From Candidatus Microgenomatus sp. (GTDB lineage: Bacteria; Patescibacteriota; Microgenomatia; UBA8517): a stretch of 48,018 nt of DNA. A program made the translations under genes and the position numbers. The notes under the pieces were generated by a model. The model was not told where the DNA came from and made no database searches. It saw only the letters and a program-made list of their open reading frames with translations. The stretch spans positions 129,197 to 177,214 of the forward strand of contig DYGT01000001.1 of the NCBI GenBank assembly GCA_020724555.1, read 5' to 3'. Positions 8,229-15,296 of the stretch are shown here, piece by piece (within the stretch, counting starts at the first letter, position 1; each line of letters begins with the position of its first letter).

Positions 8229-8586
8229 ATTGGGTTCCTTGATTATCACTTTGTACCTGATTTATTTGCTCCTCCGTGTTGCGGTTAACAAAAGCTCCGT
8301 AGCCAAAATAAGTAGCAATCCCTGCCAAAGCCAGTATCAAAATACCAATAATTATATAGATAATAATTTTAAAGCCAGAAGAGGATTTGCTGGTACTGCT
8401 GGTAGTTACTACTGTTTGAGTTGGTTGAGCGGGGTTATTTGGAGTTTGTGGTTGGCTTTGGTTGAAAGCCTCGTTAATGTCAATGGTCTGCCATCCTTGG
8501 GTGATTAAGCTTTGGGTAATGTCTTCACGGGAAAAGCCATGGCTTTGCTGCGTTTTAATATAGTTAAGAAGCTCTTGTGTAACCAT
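8221..8586 (-). CDS. Single-pass membrane protein with UBA-like N-terminus
   Basis: A 121-residue protein. Residues 1-40 form a short helical domain (VTQELLNYIKTQ, then FSREDITQSLITQGW) resembling a UBA-like or recruitment helix bundle. A Thr/Ser/Gln-rich linker follows (45-70), then one membrane helix (73-98) and a short polar tail. This layout is common in Patescibacteria proteins of unknown function. It converges with the 633-residue gene, and their ends overlap by 8 nt. Confidence 0.6.
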   Translation of the reverse strand: MVTQELLNYIKTQQSHGFSREDITQSLITQGWQTIDINEAFNQSQPQTPNNPAQPTQTVVTTSSTSKSSSGFKIIIYIIIGILILALAGIATYFGYGAFVNRNTEEQINQVQSDNQGTQFN

Positions 8587-8644
8587 TTAATAAAATAATT
8601 GTAGCAGCCAAATAAAGTTTTACACAAGAAGAGAAGTTGTTTTT

Positions 8645-9032
8645 TGGTGGAGACGGAGGGAGTCGAACCCTCGTCCGAAAAAGTTCTTAAAAAAACGTCT
8701 ACAAGCTTATCTTGTTGTTTATGGTGTTCCAAAAACATAAAAAGTTAACAAGAAAACCGTTTTTGGTAAGACCTAAAAAGTCTTAGGTTAATGATTAAAG
8801 GTCAAAATCATGGTAACCGCATCCTAACTTGGGTTTATGCCTCAAAAGTACAGTTAGGAAAAATAGCTTATGAGACACCAATTAGGCATATGCGTAGGCA
8901 AAGCCTTGTTTTGGAGTGTACGAATAATCATCGTCACTTATTTATATTGATTTAAGAGATTTACGAGTGTAAAACCGCCACTCGGCTTGCAGTTTTTTTA
9001 ATGTGCTTTCCGTCGATACCAAGTGCGTCCCC
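8645..9032 (-). ncRNA. ssrA: Transfer-messenger RNA (tmRNA)
   Basis: Both ends are recognisable. The 5' end GGGGACGCACTTGG and the 3' end with its GGGTTCGACTCCC T-arm pair through GGGGAC/GTCTCC, and CCA is encoded at 8645-8647. The length of 388 nt is normal. An open frame at 8882-8938 ends in TAA and encodes a tag of up to 18 residues, SDDDYSYTPKQGFAYAYA. By comparison with E. coli the resume codon may be GAC, one codon in. The AYA end is a usual protease-recognised tail. tmRNA rescues stalled ribosomes with SmpB, whose gene ends one base upstream. Confidence 0.95.
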
Positions 9033-9033
9033 A

Positions 9034-9462
9034 TTAATACTTCTCTAGCGATTCCCGTTCCATTTGCCTATCAAGGTCTCGTTTTTTGATCTTTTCCCTT
9101 TTTTGAAAATTCTTTTTTGCCTTAACTAGGGCAACCTCTACCTTGATGAGTCGGCCTTTAGTATACATGAATAAAGGTATTAAAGTCAATTTTTTAGCTT
9201 TGACGGCATTTTCCAGTTTTTCGATTTCGCGTTTGTGCAAAAGAAGCTTTCTTGTGCGCGTTGAGCTTAAGGTACCGGGAATTTGCTTAAAATGGGCATT
9301 GATTAAATACATTTGCCCGTTCATAACCCGGACAAAAGCTTCGTTGATGCTAACAGCGCCACTGCGAAAAGCTTTTACTTCGGTGCCACTCAAAACTATA
9401 CCGGCTTCAAATTTATCTAAAATGTTGTATTTAAAATAGGCTTTTTTGTTATTAATTCTCAT
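9034..9462 (-). CDS. smpB: SsrA-binding protein SmpB
   Basis: A 142-residue protein matching SmpB in length and key blocks: FEAGIVLSGTEVKAFRSG (18-35), RKLLLHKREIEKL, a LIPLFMYTKGRLIKVEVALVKAKK strand, and a basic C-terminal tail that enters the ribosomal mRNA channel. It binds the tRNA-like part of tmRNA and delivers it to stalled ribosomes. Its stop codon lies a single base before the tmRNA 5' end, so the two may share a transcript that is processed. Its upstream region is shared with the divergent comF-like gene. Confidence 0.95.
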   Translation of the reverse strand: MRINNKKAYFKYNILDKFEAGIVLSGTEVKAFRSGAVSINEAFVRVMNGQMYLINAHFKQIPGTLSSTRTRKLLLHKREIEKLENAVKAKKLTLIPLFMYTKGRLIKVEVALVKAKKNFQKREKIKKRDLDRQMERESLEKY

Positions 9463-9479
9463 TTTAGGTTATATTGTAC

Positions 9480-10172
9480 ATGAGTGAGAGAAAAATGGGC
9501 TTAATCGACTTCGTGTTTCCCAAAAATTGTTTTTCGTGCAATAAACAAGGTTATTATTTGTGCCCAACGTGTGTAACGCGGCTAAAACACGCCCCAACGA
9601 ATTGCCCTATGTGCGGCCAATATAATTTTCAGGGGAAAACGCACATTTCTTGCCGACAAAAGTATGGGATGGAAGGAAAATTAGCCTGTTATAGTTACCG
9701 GGGACCAATTAAAAAAGCGCTGGTGCAAATGAAATATCACTATAGCTATAAAATAGCGGAAGAGTTGGCGCGAATTTGTTTAATTGAAGTGAAAAGTTAT
9801 ACTCAATTAATAAACAATTGTGTATTAGTTTCCATACCAACAAAACCCCGAAGATATAATTGGCGTGGGTTTAACCAGGCAGAAATAATCGCCAAAGTGT
9901 GGTCTGACGAATTAAATATCCCTTATTTAGATAATGCCCTAATTAAGCAAAAGTCAACCTTGCCACAAGCAAGGTTGGATAAAGCCCAAAGGGAAAAAAA
10001 TATAAAAAATGCTTTTAGAATTAATGCCGAAAAACAGGAAGCGTTAAATAAGTTTGAAAATATTTTAGTGGTGGATGATGTTTGGACCACTGGCTCAACT
10101 ATGCGCGAAGCGGGGAAAGTATTAAAAAGAAATGGCGCAAAATACGTGTGGGGGATTACGGTAGCAGGTTAA
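9480..10172 (+). CDS. ComF-family phosphoribosyltransferase-like protein
   Basis: About 231 residues. The N-terminus has a double zinc ribbon (CFSCNKQGYYLCPTC and CPMCGQ). The C-terminal phosphoribosyltransferase fold carries the PRPP-binding motif ILVVDDVWTTGST near 200-212. ComF proteins take part in DNA uptake and transformation; the zinc ribbons suggest nucleic-acid contact. I place the start at the ATG at 9480, which a TATATT box precedes by 5 nt; a TTG at 9474 would add two residues and an ATG at 9495 would shorten it. It is divergent from smpB with only 17 nt between starts. With the pilin array it hints at natural competence. Confidence 0.85.
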   Translation: MSERKMGLIDFVFPKNCFSCNKQGYYLCPTCVTRLKHAPTNCPMCGQYNFQGKTHISCRQKYGMEGKLACYSYRGPIKKALVQMKYHYSYKIAEELARICLIEVKSYTQLINNCVLVSIPTKPRRYNWRGFNQAEIIAKVWSDELNIPYLDNALIKQKSTLPQARLDKAQREKNIKNAFRINAEKQEALNKFENILVVDDVWTTGSTMREAGKVLKRNGAKYVWGITVAG

Positions 10173-10215
10173 AGCCTATTTTCCGAAGCTCCTTAAGCGC
10201 ATCCGCGGCAACCCA

Positions 10216-10249
10216 TTTTGCCACCCTAATCCTCGCAATTTTATTGCTG
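10216..10249 (-). repeat. tRNA-flanking repeat, partial copy A
   Basis: The 35 bases 10216-10250 recur exactly at 10863-10897; both sit directly downstream of a tRNA-Ser gene on the minus strand. The identity runs on into the 3' part of both tRNAs. The segment holds a small GCAAT/ATTGC hairpin. It belongs to a family of tRNA-3'-end-associated repeats here. Confidence 0.6.
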
Positions 10250-10337
10250 CGGTGAGGGTGGGATTCGAACCCACGGTCCCGCAAGGCGGGACACACGCTC
10301 TCCAAGCGAGCCCGTTCGTCCACTCCGGCACCTCACC
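10250..10337 (-). tRNA. tRNA-Ser (GGA)
   Basis: An 88-nt tRNA with acceptor GGTGAGG/CCTCACC, discriminator G, a long variable arm (class II) and the GGTTCGAATCC T-loop. The loop TTGGAGA gives anticodon GGA. CCA is not encoded. Confidence 0.9.
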
Positions 10338-10346
10338 AAATTGTAT

Positions 10347-10808
10347 TTAATCTTCCTCTTTGTTTGTTACTGTTTTTTTGTTAGCTTTATCCCGGTCAAG
10401 CTTTTGTGCTATTTTTTTTGCCTCCCTTAACATTTGTCGGTCTCTTTTTGAGTTTAAACGACGCATTGCTTTGTCGTATTCAAGCCAATCGCTTTCAGCA
10501 AAACCCAAAGCTTCCTCGCCGTCGCGAAAGTGCATTAAATAATATAAAAGCCTTTGTGATACCGGGTTTCCGTTTACTTTTGTAGCTCCACCGCTTCTGC
10601 CAACTTCTTCAAGCACCTTGGCCCTCATTCCTCCTTGTTCTGCCATCATGCGAATTGCCGCGCGGACAGAAGATTCTCCTTTTCGGGCTACGGTTTTTGG
10701 CAATTCCCACTCTTCGTCTTTATCTGTTTTTGTGATAAACCAAAGTCTTTTTTTACCCTCGTTTTTGTAAACGACGGCTGTTGCTACAAGTAATATTTTT
10801 TCTGCCAT
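10347..10808 (-). CDS. Nudix-fold protein with degenerate catalytic box
   Basis: About 153 residues from the ATG at 10806-10808 (MAEKILLVATAVV); an in-frame extension upstream runs into tRNA-derived repeat and is unlikely. The N-terminal strand, ELPKTVARKGESS and the following helix fit a Nudix hydrolase. The canonical REUXEEXGU box reads RMMAEQGG, losing the first and third catalytic glutamates, so hydrolysis is doubtful. The tail is rich in Lys/Arg/Glu. It may bind a nucleotide or RNA without cleaving it. It lies between two tRNA-Ser genes on the same strand, so it may be co-transcribed with tRNAs. Confidence 0.7.
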   Translation of the reverse strand: MAEKILLVATAVVYKNEGKKRLWFITKTDKDEEWELPKTVARKGESSVRAAIRMMAEQGGMRAKVLEEVGRSGGATKVNGNPVSQRLLYYLMHFRDGEEALGFAESDWLEYDKAMRRLNSKRDRQMLREAKKIAQKLDRDKANKKTVTNKEED

Positions 10809-10830
10809 ATATAAAACACCCCCTTGTTTT

Positions 10831-10896
10831 GGCGGTGAGGGTGGGATTGCTCGTTCCTCCGCTTTTGCCACCCTAATCCTCGCAATTTTATTGCTG
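10831..10896 (-). repeat. tRNA-flanking repeat, full copy B
   Basis: On the minus strand, directly after tRNA-Ser(TGA), this segment ends with another copy of the tRNA 3' end (CAATCCCACCCTCACCGCC). An AGGGTGG/CCACCCT inverted repeat encloses about 20 nt. Positions 10841-10873 match 11041-11073 with one difference, and the rest matches copy A. Confidence 0.6.
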
Positions 10897-10984
10897 CGGT
10901 GAGGGTGGGATTCGAACCCACGGTCCCGCAGGGCGGGACATCGGTTTTCAAGACCGACCTATTCGTCCACTCTAGCACCTCACC
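10897..10984 (-). tRNA. tRNA-Ser (TGA)
   Basis: An 88-nt class II tRNA with the same acceptor stem and variable arm as tRNA-Ser(GGA). The anticodon loop CTTGAAA gives TGA. Much of its 3' half is identical to that of the GGA gene, which suggests a local duplication. Confidence 0.9.
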
Positions 10985-11040
10985 TTTACTTGTGCACTAT
11001 TGAGTCCCAGCAACTACGCTAGGGGGACCGAGCGTAGGTG

Positions 11041-11073
11041 GTGGGATTGCTCGTTCCTTCGCTTTTGCCACCC
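11041..11073 (-). repeat. tRNA-flanking repeat, copy C
   Basis: Thirty-three bases matching copy B with one change. It lies just downstream (minus strand) of tRNA-Ser(GCT) and leads into a degenerate copy of that tRNA's own 3' end (CAATCCCACCACCTACGC). Confidence 0.55.
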
Positions 11074-11080
11074 CTCCTGG

Positions 11081-11166
11081 CGGAGGTGGTGGGATTCGAA
11101 CCCACGAACCCGATAAACGGGTCAGGTTTAGCAAACCTGTGCCATCGGCCACTAGGCGACACCTCC
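11081..11166 (-). tRNA. tRNA-Ser (GCT)
   Basis: An 86-nt class II tRNA with acceptor GGAGGTG/CACCTCC, discriminator G and a long variable arm. The anticodon loop TTGCTAA gives GCT, reading AGC/AGU. CCA is not encoded. Confidence 0.9.
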
Positions 11167-11223
11167 AATAAAAACTAGGTTATTATACCAAGCTTGTCGC
11201 CTTACTTCTATACAAGTTGTTTT

Positions 11224-11252
11224 CTGACTTAAACGCTTGGGTTGTGTATAAT
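11224..11252 (+). promoter_or_regulatory. Promoter, leaderless type
   Basis: CTGACT (11224-11229), a 17-nt spacer and TATAAT (11247-11252). The ATG at 11258 lies where transcription should start. Confidence 0.6.
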
Positions 11253-11257
11253 AAATT

Positions 11258-11779
11258 ATGGCCGCCGAAAGCCAAACTCAGACTATGCCCCAAACAAATG
11301 TTAATGCAGCGGAAAAACTGTTATTAACATGGCAGGCGCCATCCCGCCCGTTTAAGCGCAGAAGCCGCGACTTTTATGTAACTTTAGTTGCCATGTCTTC
11401 GATGGTGGGTTTGGTAATTTTTTTAATTGAAGGTTTTATGCCGATAGTTCTTTTGATTTCTTTGGTTTTTTTGTTTTATGTTTTAAGCACGGTTGAGCCT
11501 GAAATTATTGAATATCAAATAACCGATAAGGGCATTAAAATTGCCTCTAAAACAACTAACTGGCAATTGATGAACCGTTACTGGTTTACAAACCGTTTTG
11601 GAAGTACGCTTTTGGTAATAGAAACTTTCAATTTACCGGGAAGGATGGAGCTGGTTGTTGATCCGGGATCAACAGACAAAATTAATGATATTTTAAAAGA
11701 ATATTTAATTTATGAAGAAATTCCTCCTTCAAATCTAGACCGGGTGACAGCCTGGTTTTCCAAATTTTTACCAGATTAG
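11258..11779 (+). CDS. Conserved two-helix membrane protein of unknown function
   Basis: A 173-residue protein. A polar N-terminus (1-45) is followed by two close membrane helices (about 46-64 and 66-84) and a cytoplasmic domain of beta strands and one helix (90-173; EYQITDKGIKIASKTTNWQL). The domain resembles the small PH-like folds that follow paired helices in several CPR membrane proteins, but I cannot name the family. A good promoter places transcription start on the ATG. It stands alone between the two halves of the tRNA cluster. Confidence 0.65.
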   Translation: MAAESQTQTMPQTNVNAAEKLLLTWQAPSRPFKRRSRDFYVTLVAMSSMVGLVIFLIEGFMPIVLLISLVFLFYVLSTVEPEIIEYQITDKGIKIASKTTNWQLMNRYWFTNRFGSTLLVIETFNLPGRMELVVDPGSTDKINDILKEYLIYEEIPPSNLDRVTAWFSKFLPD

Positions 11780-11821
11780 CTAAAACTCCGTTTTTTTATG
11801 TTAAAATATAGCCCAGTAACG

Positions 11822-11863
11822 CCCTCGTAGTTTTACGATGCGCAAGCATCGGTAAACTCGAGG
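11822..11863 (+). repeat. Long hairpin with GCAA tetraloop beginning like tRNA-Arg
   Basis: The first bases (11821-11833) copy the 5' end of the tRNA-Arg gene 54 nt downstream (GCCCTCGTAGTTT). The segment then folds back: CCTCG and AGTTT pair with AAACT and CGAGG, closed by GATGC-GCAA-GCATC. A stable RNA hairpin or a scar of tRNA duplication is possible. Confidence 0.5.
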
Positions 11864-11874
11864 TGAACCTGTAT

Positions 11875-11946
11875 GCCCTCGTAGTTTAATGGACAGAACA
11901 TCGGTTTGCGGAACCGGCAATGGAAGTTCGATTCTTCCCGGGGGCA
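11875..11946 (+). tRNA. tRNA-Arg (GCG)
   Basis: A 72-nt cloverleaf with acceptor GCCCTCG/CGGGGGC (one G-G mismatch possible), discriminator A and a normal T-arm. The anticodon loop TTGCGGA gives GCG. Most bacteria read CGN with an ACG anticodon edited to inosine, so an unedited GCG gene is notable. Confidence 0.8.
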
Positions 11947-12015
11947 CTCATGTAATTCACCAGTTATCAATGCCCAATTTTTAAATTAAAAATTGAGATT
12001 TGAAAATTATTTTAT

Positions 12016-12103
12016 GGTGGGGTGCCGGAGCGGTTAAACGGCCAGCTCTCGAAAAGCTTGGACTCGCTTAGCGGGTACGTGGGTTCGAATCCCACCCTCA
12101 CCG
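12016..12103 (+). tRNA. tRNA-Ser (CGA)
   Basis: An 88-nt class II tRNA with acceptor GGTGGGG/CCTCACC containing one G-U pair. The loop CTCGAAA gives anticodon CGA. Its 3' end GGTTCGAATCCCACCCTC is shared with the minus-strand Ser genes. Confidence 0.9.
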
Positions 12104-12153
12104 CCCGTAATTTTCGCGTTGAGTGTGATTTTCGATATCGCTTGCTTATGCAA

Positions 12154-12196
12154 TCGTCGAATCCCTGCCTTGCCGGCAGGCAGGCCACCCTCACCG
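12154..12196 (+). repeat. tRNA 3'-end fragment split by a palindromic repeat
   Basis: TCGAATCCC and CACCCTCACCGC together rebuild the 3' end of the preceding tRNA-Ser. They are separated by the CCTGCC(T)TGCCGGCAGGCAGG palindrome (12164-12184). The palindrome therefore seems to have entered a duplicated tRNA end. Two other copies are at 15215 and 22206. Confidence 0.6.
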
Positions 12197-12200
12197 CTGT

Positions 12201-12206
12201 TATAAT
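12201..12206 (+). promoter_or_regulatory. -10 box placing transcription start on a GTG codon
   Basis: TATAAT ends 6 nt before the GTG at 12213, predicting a leaderless mRNA with a GTG start. Confidence 0.55.
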
Positions 12207-12212
12207 CAACAA

Positions 12213-13616
12213 GTGAAGAGGATTTTTTTTATAACACTTTTGTCTTCTTTTTTACTTTCGCTTCTGTTTTTAGTTGGTAGAATCGATCAGGATTATTTTT
12301 CTTTTTATTACATTGGCCGTGGTGTGGCTGACGGGGCAGACATGTTTCGGGATTATGCCGATAACAAAGGACCGGTATTATATTTATTTTTTACAGCTTT
12401 ATATAAATTATTTGGCAACTATTATTTAACAGCATTAATTTTTGCAAGCACCTTGGTTGACAGTTTAGCCTTAATTGGCGCTTTCCTATTTTTTAAAAAA
12501 CGGTTCAATATAAGTCTGTCAAAAGGGTTTTTACCTAAATTTTTGATAGTATTTTTCGCGGTTTTGTTTTACAAAAGCTTTTCCATAGGGTCTTTTATGG
12601 GTGGGTTTTATGCCGAGACTTTGGGTTTGATGTTTGTAGTATTTTCTTTGTATTTTTTAGAAGCAAGAAAGTATTTTTTGTCCGGATTACTTTTTTGCCT
12701 TGCCTTTTTGTGTAGATTGACTCTTCTTTTTTGGTTAATTTATTTTCTTTATATTTTACTAAAACAAAAGTTCGCTTTCTCTAAACTTGTAAATTTTGCT
12801 GTCGGTTTTTGTATGCCTTTGGTTATTGTGCTGATTTGGTATTGGCTAAACGAGAATTTGATTTACTTTTTTGGCAATATGATAAATATTAATTTTTCTT
12901 ATGCTTCAGCTGTAAAATCTTTTTATTTTCGCCAACTAGCAGCTGTAGTAACAATCGAAATGCGTATTTTTGTAAGCGTTGTTGCGTCGCTTATTATTTT
13001 TATTTTGCTCTTTAATAAAAAAGATAAATATATTTTTGAATTTGGAGCGATGGGTATATCTGGCATTTTAGCAAGTTTTGTGGGTGGCTTGTTTTATTTT
13101 CACCACTTTATTCAATTTAGTTTGGTATTTTTGTTTTTATTGCTATACTATATCAAAAAATATAGTCGAAAATTAGGGGTATTTTTAATTTTTTTAGTTT
13201 CTATTTTATTAATAGTCAACTATGCTTTGTTTGTTAATACTCCCCAATTGTTTTCTAGATCAGACATTGATGAGATAAGTAAATTTTTTAATAAAGAATA
13301 TATCCAGGTTGTGACATATTATCCCGAGCTTTATGTTCGCTCTGATAATCATTCTTTTGACAGGTATTATCAAATATTTCATATAAGTTCTTTTTATAAT
13401 GTAAATTCAAAAAATTTAATGTTAGAGCATATAGAAAATGTTAAATACTATGGTGATAAAACCGCTTTTGTTTTTGTGGAACAAAACCAATTTGACGCCG
13501 ATATACTAGGCGAGTATAAACAATTTCTAGAAGATGAGGGAGGATTGGAACTCAAACAAGTCTTTCATAAAAAGGATCCCCAAAAAACAATAACTATCTA
13601 TGAAACTAATAATTAA
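12213..13616 (+). CDS. GT-C-type integral membrane glycosyltransferase-like protein
   Basis: A 467-residue multi-pass protein with ten or more hydrophobic helices and a soluble C-terminal part (about 355-467). The first external loop reads GADMFRDYADNKGPVLYLF, matching the acidic-motif loop of the ArnT/PMT-like GT-C superfamily, whose members use polyprenyl-phosphate sugars outside the cytoplasm. Donor and acceptor are unknown. The start is GTG at 12213 with a -10 box 6 nt before it. It overlaps the next gene by 17 nt, so the pair forms an operon for surface glycan or protein glycosylation. Confidence 0.7.
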   Translation: MKRIFFITLLSSFLLSLLFLVGRIDQDYFSFYYIGRGVADGADMFRDYADNKGPVLYLFFTALYKLFGNYYLTALIFASTLVDSLALIGAFLFFKKRFNISLSKGFLPKFLIVFFAVLFYKSFSIGSFMGGFYAETLGLMFVVFSLYFLEARKYFLSGLLFCLAFLCRLTLLFWLIYFLYILLKQKFAFSKLVNFAVGFCMPLVIVLIWYWLNENLIYFFGNMININFSYASAVKSFYFRQLAAVVTIEMRIFVSVVASLIIFILLFNKKDKYIFEFGAMGISGILASFVGGLFYFHHFIQFSLVFLFLLLYYIKKYSRKLGVFLIFLVSILLIVNYALFVNTPQLFSRSDIDEISKFFNKEYIQVVTYYPELYVRSDNHSFDRYYQIFHISSFYNVNSKNLMLEHIENVKYYGDKTAFVFVEQNQFDADILGEYKQFLEDEGGLELKQVFHKKDPQKTITIYETNN

Positions 13617-15084
13617 AAAGTATTTTTTTATTGTGTTTGTGTTTTTTGTTTTTTTAATAAAAGCACTAGTACAGCTTGACCCTGATTTTGGATGGCATGT
13701 GCGGTTGGGGGAGATTATTTCGCAAAATGGTATTCCAAGCTTTGATCCTTTTTCTTACACTATGGCAAGCTACCCCTTTGTTGACCATGAATGGTTTACG
13801 AACTTGCTGTTATTTTATTTGCACAATGCGCTAGGACAGTTGGGTTTGGCAATTTTGTTTACGGCTTTGTTGCTGATGATAACGCTTATAGTATTTAGAA
13901 ATAATTTTTTTACTAACAGTTTTACCTTAGCTTTATTGTTTTTGTTTTTGGCAACCCTGCTGCCTTATTTTGGCATCCGTCCACAAGTTCAGTCATGGCT
14001 TTTTTTGTCAATTTTGCTGTGTTTGCTGGAAGAAAAAATATATAAAAAATTTTATTGGGTAATACCGCTTCTTAGCTTGTGGTGGGCAAACGTTCACGGA
14101 AGTTTTGCCATTCTTATTGCAGTTTTATTGATTGATTTTTCGGTTAAGTCTTATTTGAAAAAACGCGTTTTAGTCAAAAGACTTTTGGTTTTGTTTATAA
14201 GTTTATTGGCCACATTTATAACACCTTATTTTTACCGCTCTTGGTGGGAAGTCTACATGCAGGTGACAGATTCAGCCCTTCGCTGGCGGATACAGGAGTG
14301 GCGCCCCAGTTTTATGTTTTTTAGTCTTCCGTTTATTTTTTATCTGGCGATGTACCTCATAGCACTTAAAACCTCTTGGCGCGAATTACCCAAGGAAATA
14401 ATTATTATTTCCTTGTTTTTTTTCATTCAGGCAATTTCGAGCACGCGCCATGTTCCGCTGTGGGCGATAACGGCGACCCCTATTATTTTTTTTAGTTTTA
14501 AAGCTTTTAGAAAACAAGTGTTTAAAGTTAAATTTGGTAAACAAAGGCTGGATCTTGCAGGAAGAGTGTTTTTGGCAATCTCAATATTAATTTTTGTTGC
14601 GCAAACCGCTTTAAGTTTGCTTAGTGCCAGATCTACTTCCGAGTCCGTGTTTTATCCTCAAAAAGCCGTTGAATTTATGCAAGACAATGGATTTGAAGGT
14701 AGAGCCTTTTCTTTATACGCCTGGGGTGGATATTTGCTTTGGAAAGAGCCTGATAAAAAAGTCTACATAGACGGCCGCATGCCAAGTTGGCGTTATAATA
14801 ATGCCCCTGTGGGCGAAACAAATAACGCAATGGAGGATTATTTGAATATTTTAAAAGGTGACAAGGATTTTAACGAAGAGGCGGACAAATATAATATTGA
14901 ATATGTGCTTTTGCCCCGGGAAAACAACAGTAAAGGTATTATTGAAAAGCTGTCTATGTTAATAAAGCCCAAAAAAGATGAAGATTTTTCAATATATGAG
15001 TATTTGCTAAATAACGGCTGGGATATTGTCTATGGCGATGAGGTTTCTGTGATTTATCAGCGAAAGCTGAAGCCGGGGCTGTAA
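13600..15084 (+). CDS. GT-C-like multi-pass membrane protein
   Basis: A 494-residue protein with about ten membrane helices. The first loop (DPDFGWHVRLGEIISQNGIP, then DPFSYTM and DHEWFTN) has the Asp/His-rich pattern of GT-C-like proteins, and a soluble C-terminal region follows at about 350-494. It overlaps the preceding gene by 17 nt and is followed by an intrinsic terminator. Its specific reaction is unknown. The pair probably transfers a sugar to a surface polymer or protein. Confidence 0.65.
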   Translation: MKLIIKKYFFIVFVFFVFLIKALVQLDPDFGWHVRLGEIISQNGIPSFDPFSYTMASYPFVDHEWFTNLLLFYLHNALGQLGLAILFTALLLMITLIVFRNNFFTNSFTLALLFLFLATLLPYFGIRPQVQSWLFLSILLCLLEEKIYKKFYWVIPLLSLWWANVHGSFAILIAVLLIDFSVKSYLKKRVLVKRLLVLFISLLATFITPYFYRSWWEVYMQVTDSALRWRIQEWRPSFMFFSLPFIFYLAMYLIALKTSWRELPKEIIIISLFFFIQAISSTRHVPLWAITATPIIFFSFKAFRKQVFKVKFGKQRLDLAGRVFLAISILIFVAQTALSLLSARSTSESVFYPQKAVEFMQDNGFEGRAFSLYAWGGYLLWKEPDKKVYIDGRMPSWRYNNAPVGETNNAMEDYLNILKGDKDFNEEADKYNIEYVLLPRENNSKGIIEKLSMLIKPKKDEDFSIYEYLLNNGWDIVYGDEVSVIYQRKLKPGL

Positions 15085-15138
15085 AGCCGAGCTCTGAGAA
15101 AAAACCACTAGCGTGAGTTCACGGAGCTTTATAAACTT

Positions 15139-15163
15139 CCATGAGCTTACGCTCATGGTTTTT
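15139..15163 (+). terminator. Intrinsic terminator
   Basis: CCATGAGC-TTAC-GCTCATGG forms a perfect 8-bp stem with a 4-nt loop followed by TTTTT. It closes the two-gene GT-C operon. Confidence 0.75.
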
Positions 15164-15214
15164 GTCGTGTTCGCTAAAGCGATTTATTTGTAGCTTATAT
15201 CGCCCTCCTGTTTA

Positions 15215-15234
15215 CCTGCCTGCCGGCAGGCAGG
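15215..15234. repeat. GCCGGC-centred palindromic repeat
   Basis: A perfect 20-bp palindrome, CCTGCCTGCCGGCAGGCAGG, in the dnaG upstream region. Two more copies are at 12164 (one extra base) and 22206. All three lie between genes. Confidence 0.8.
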
Positions 15235-15282
15235 CGCATGGAGTTTTACGCTCACATGATAAACGGAATTACGATTAAAAGG

Positions 15283-15288
15283 TATAAT
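15283..15288 (+). promoter_or_regulatory. -10 box for dnaG
   Basis: TATAAT ends 8 nt before the dnaG ATG at 15297. No ribosome site fits between them, so the mRNA is leaderless or nearly so. A -35 is not clear. Confidence 0.55.
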
Positions 15289-15296
15289 ATGCCTAA

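Noticed and set aside
12012-12216. Open frames on both strands over tRNA-Ser(CGA)
   Set aside because: They are translations of the tRNA and its 3'-end repeat and do not look like proteins.
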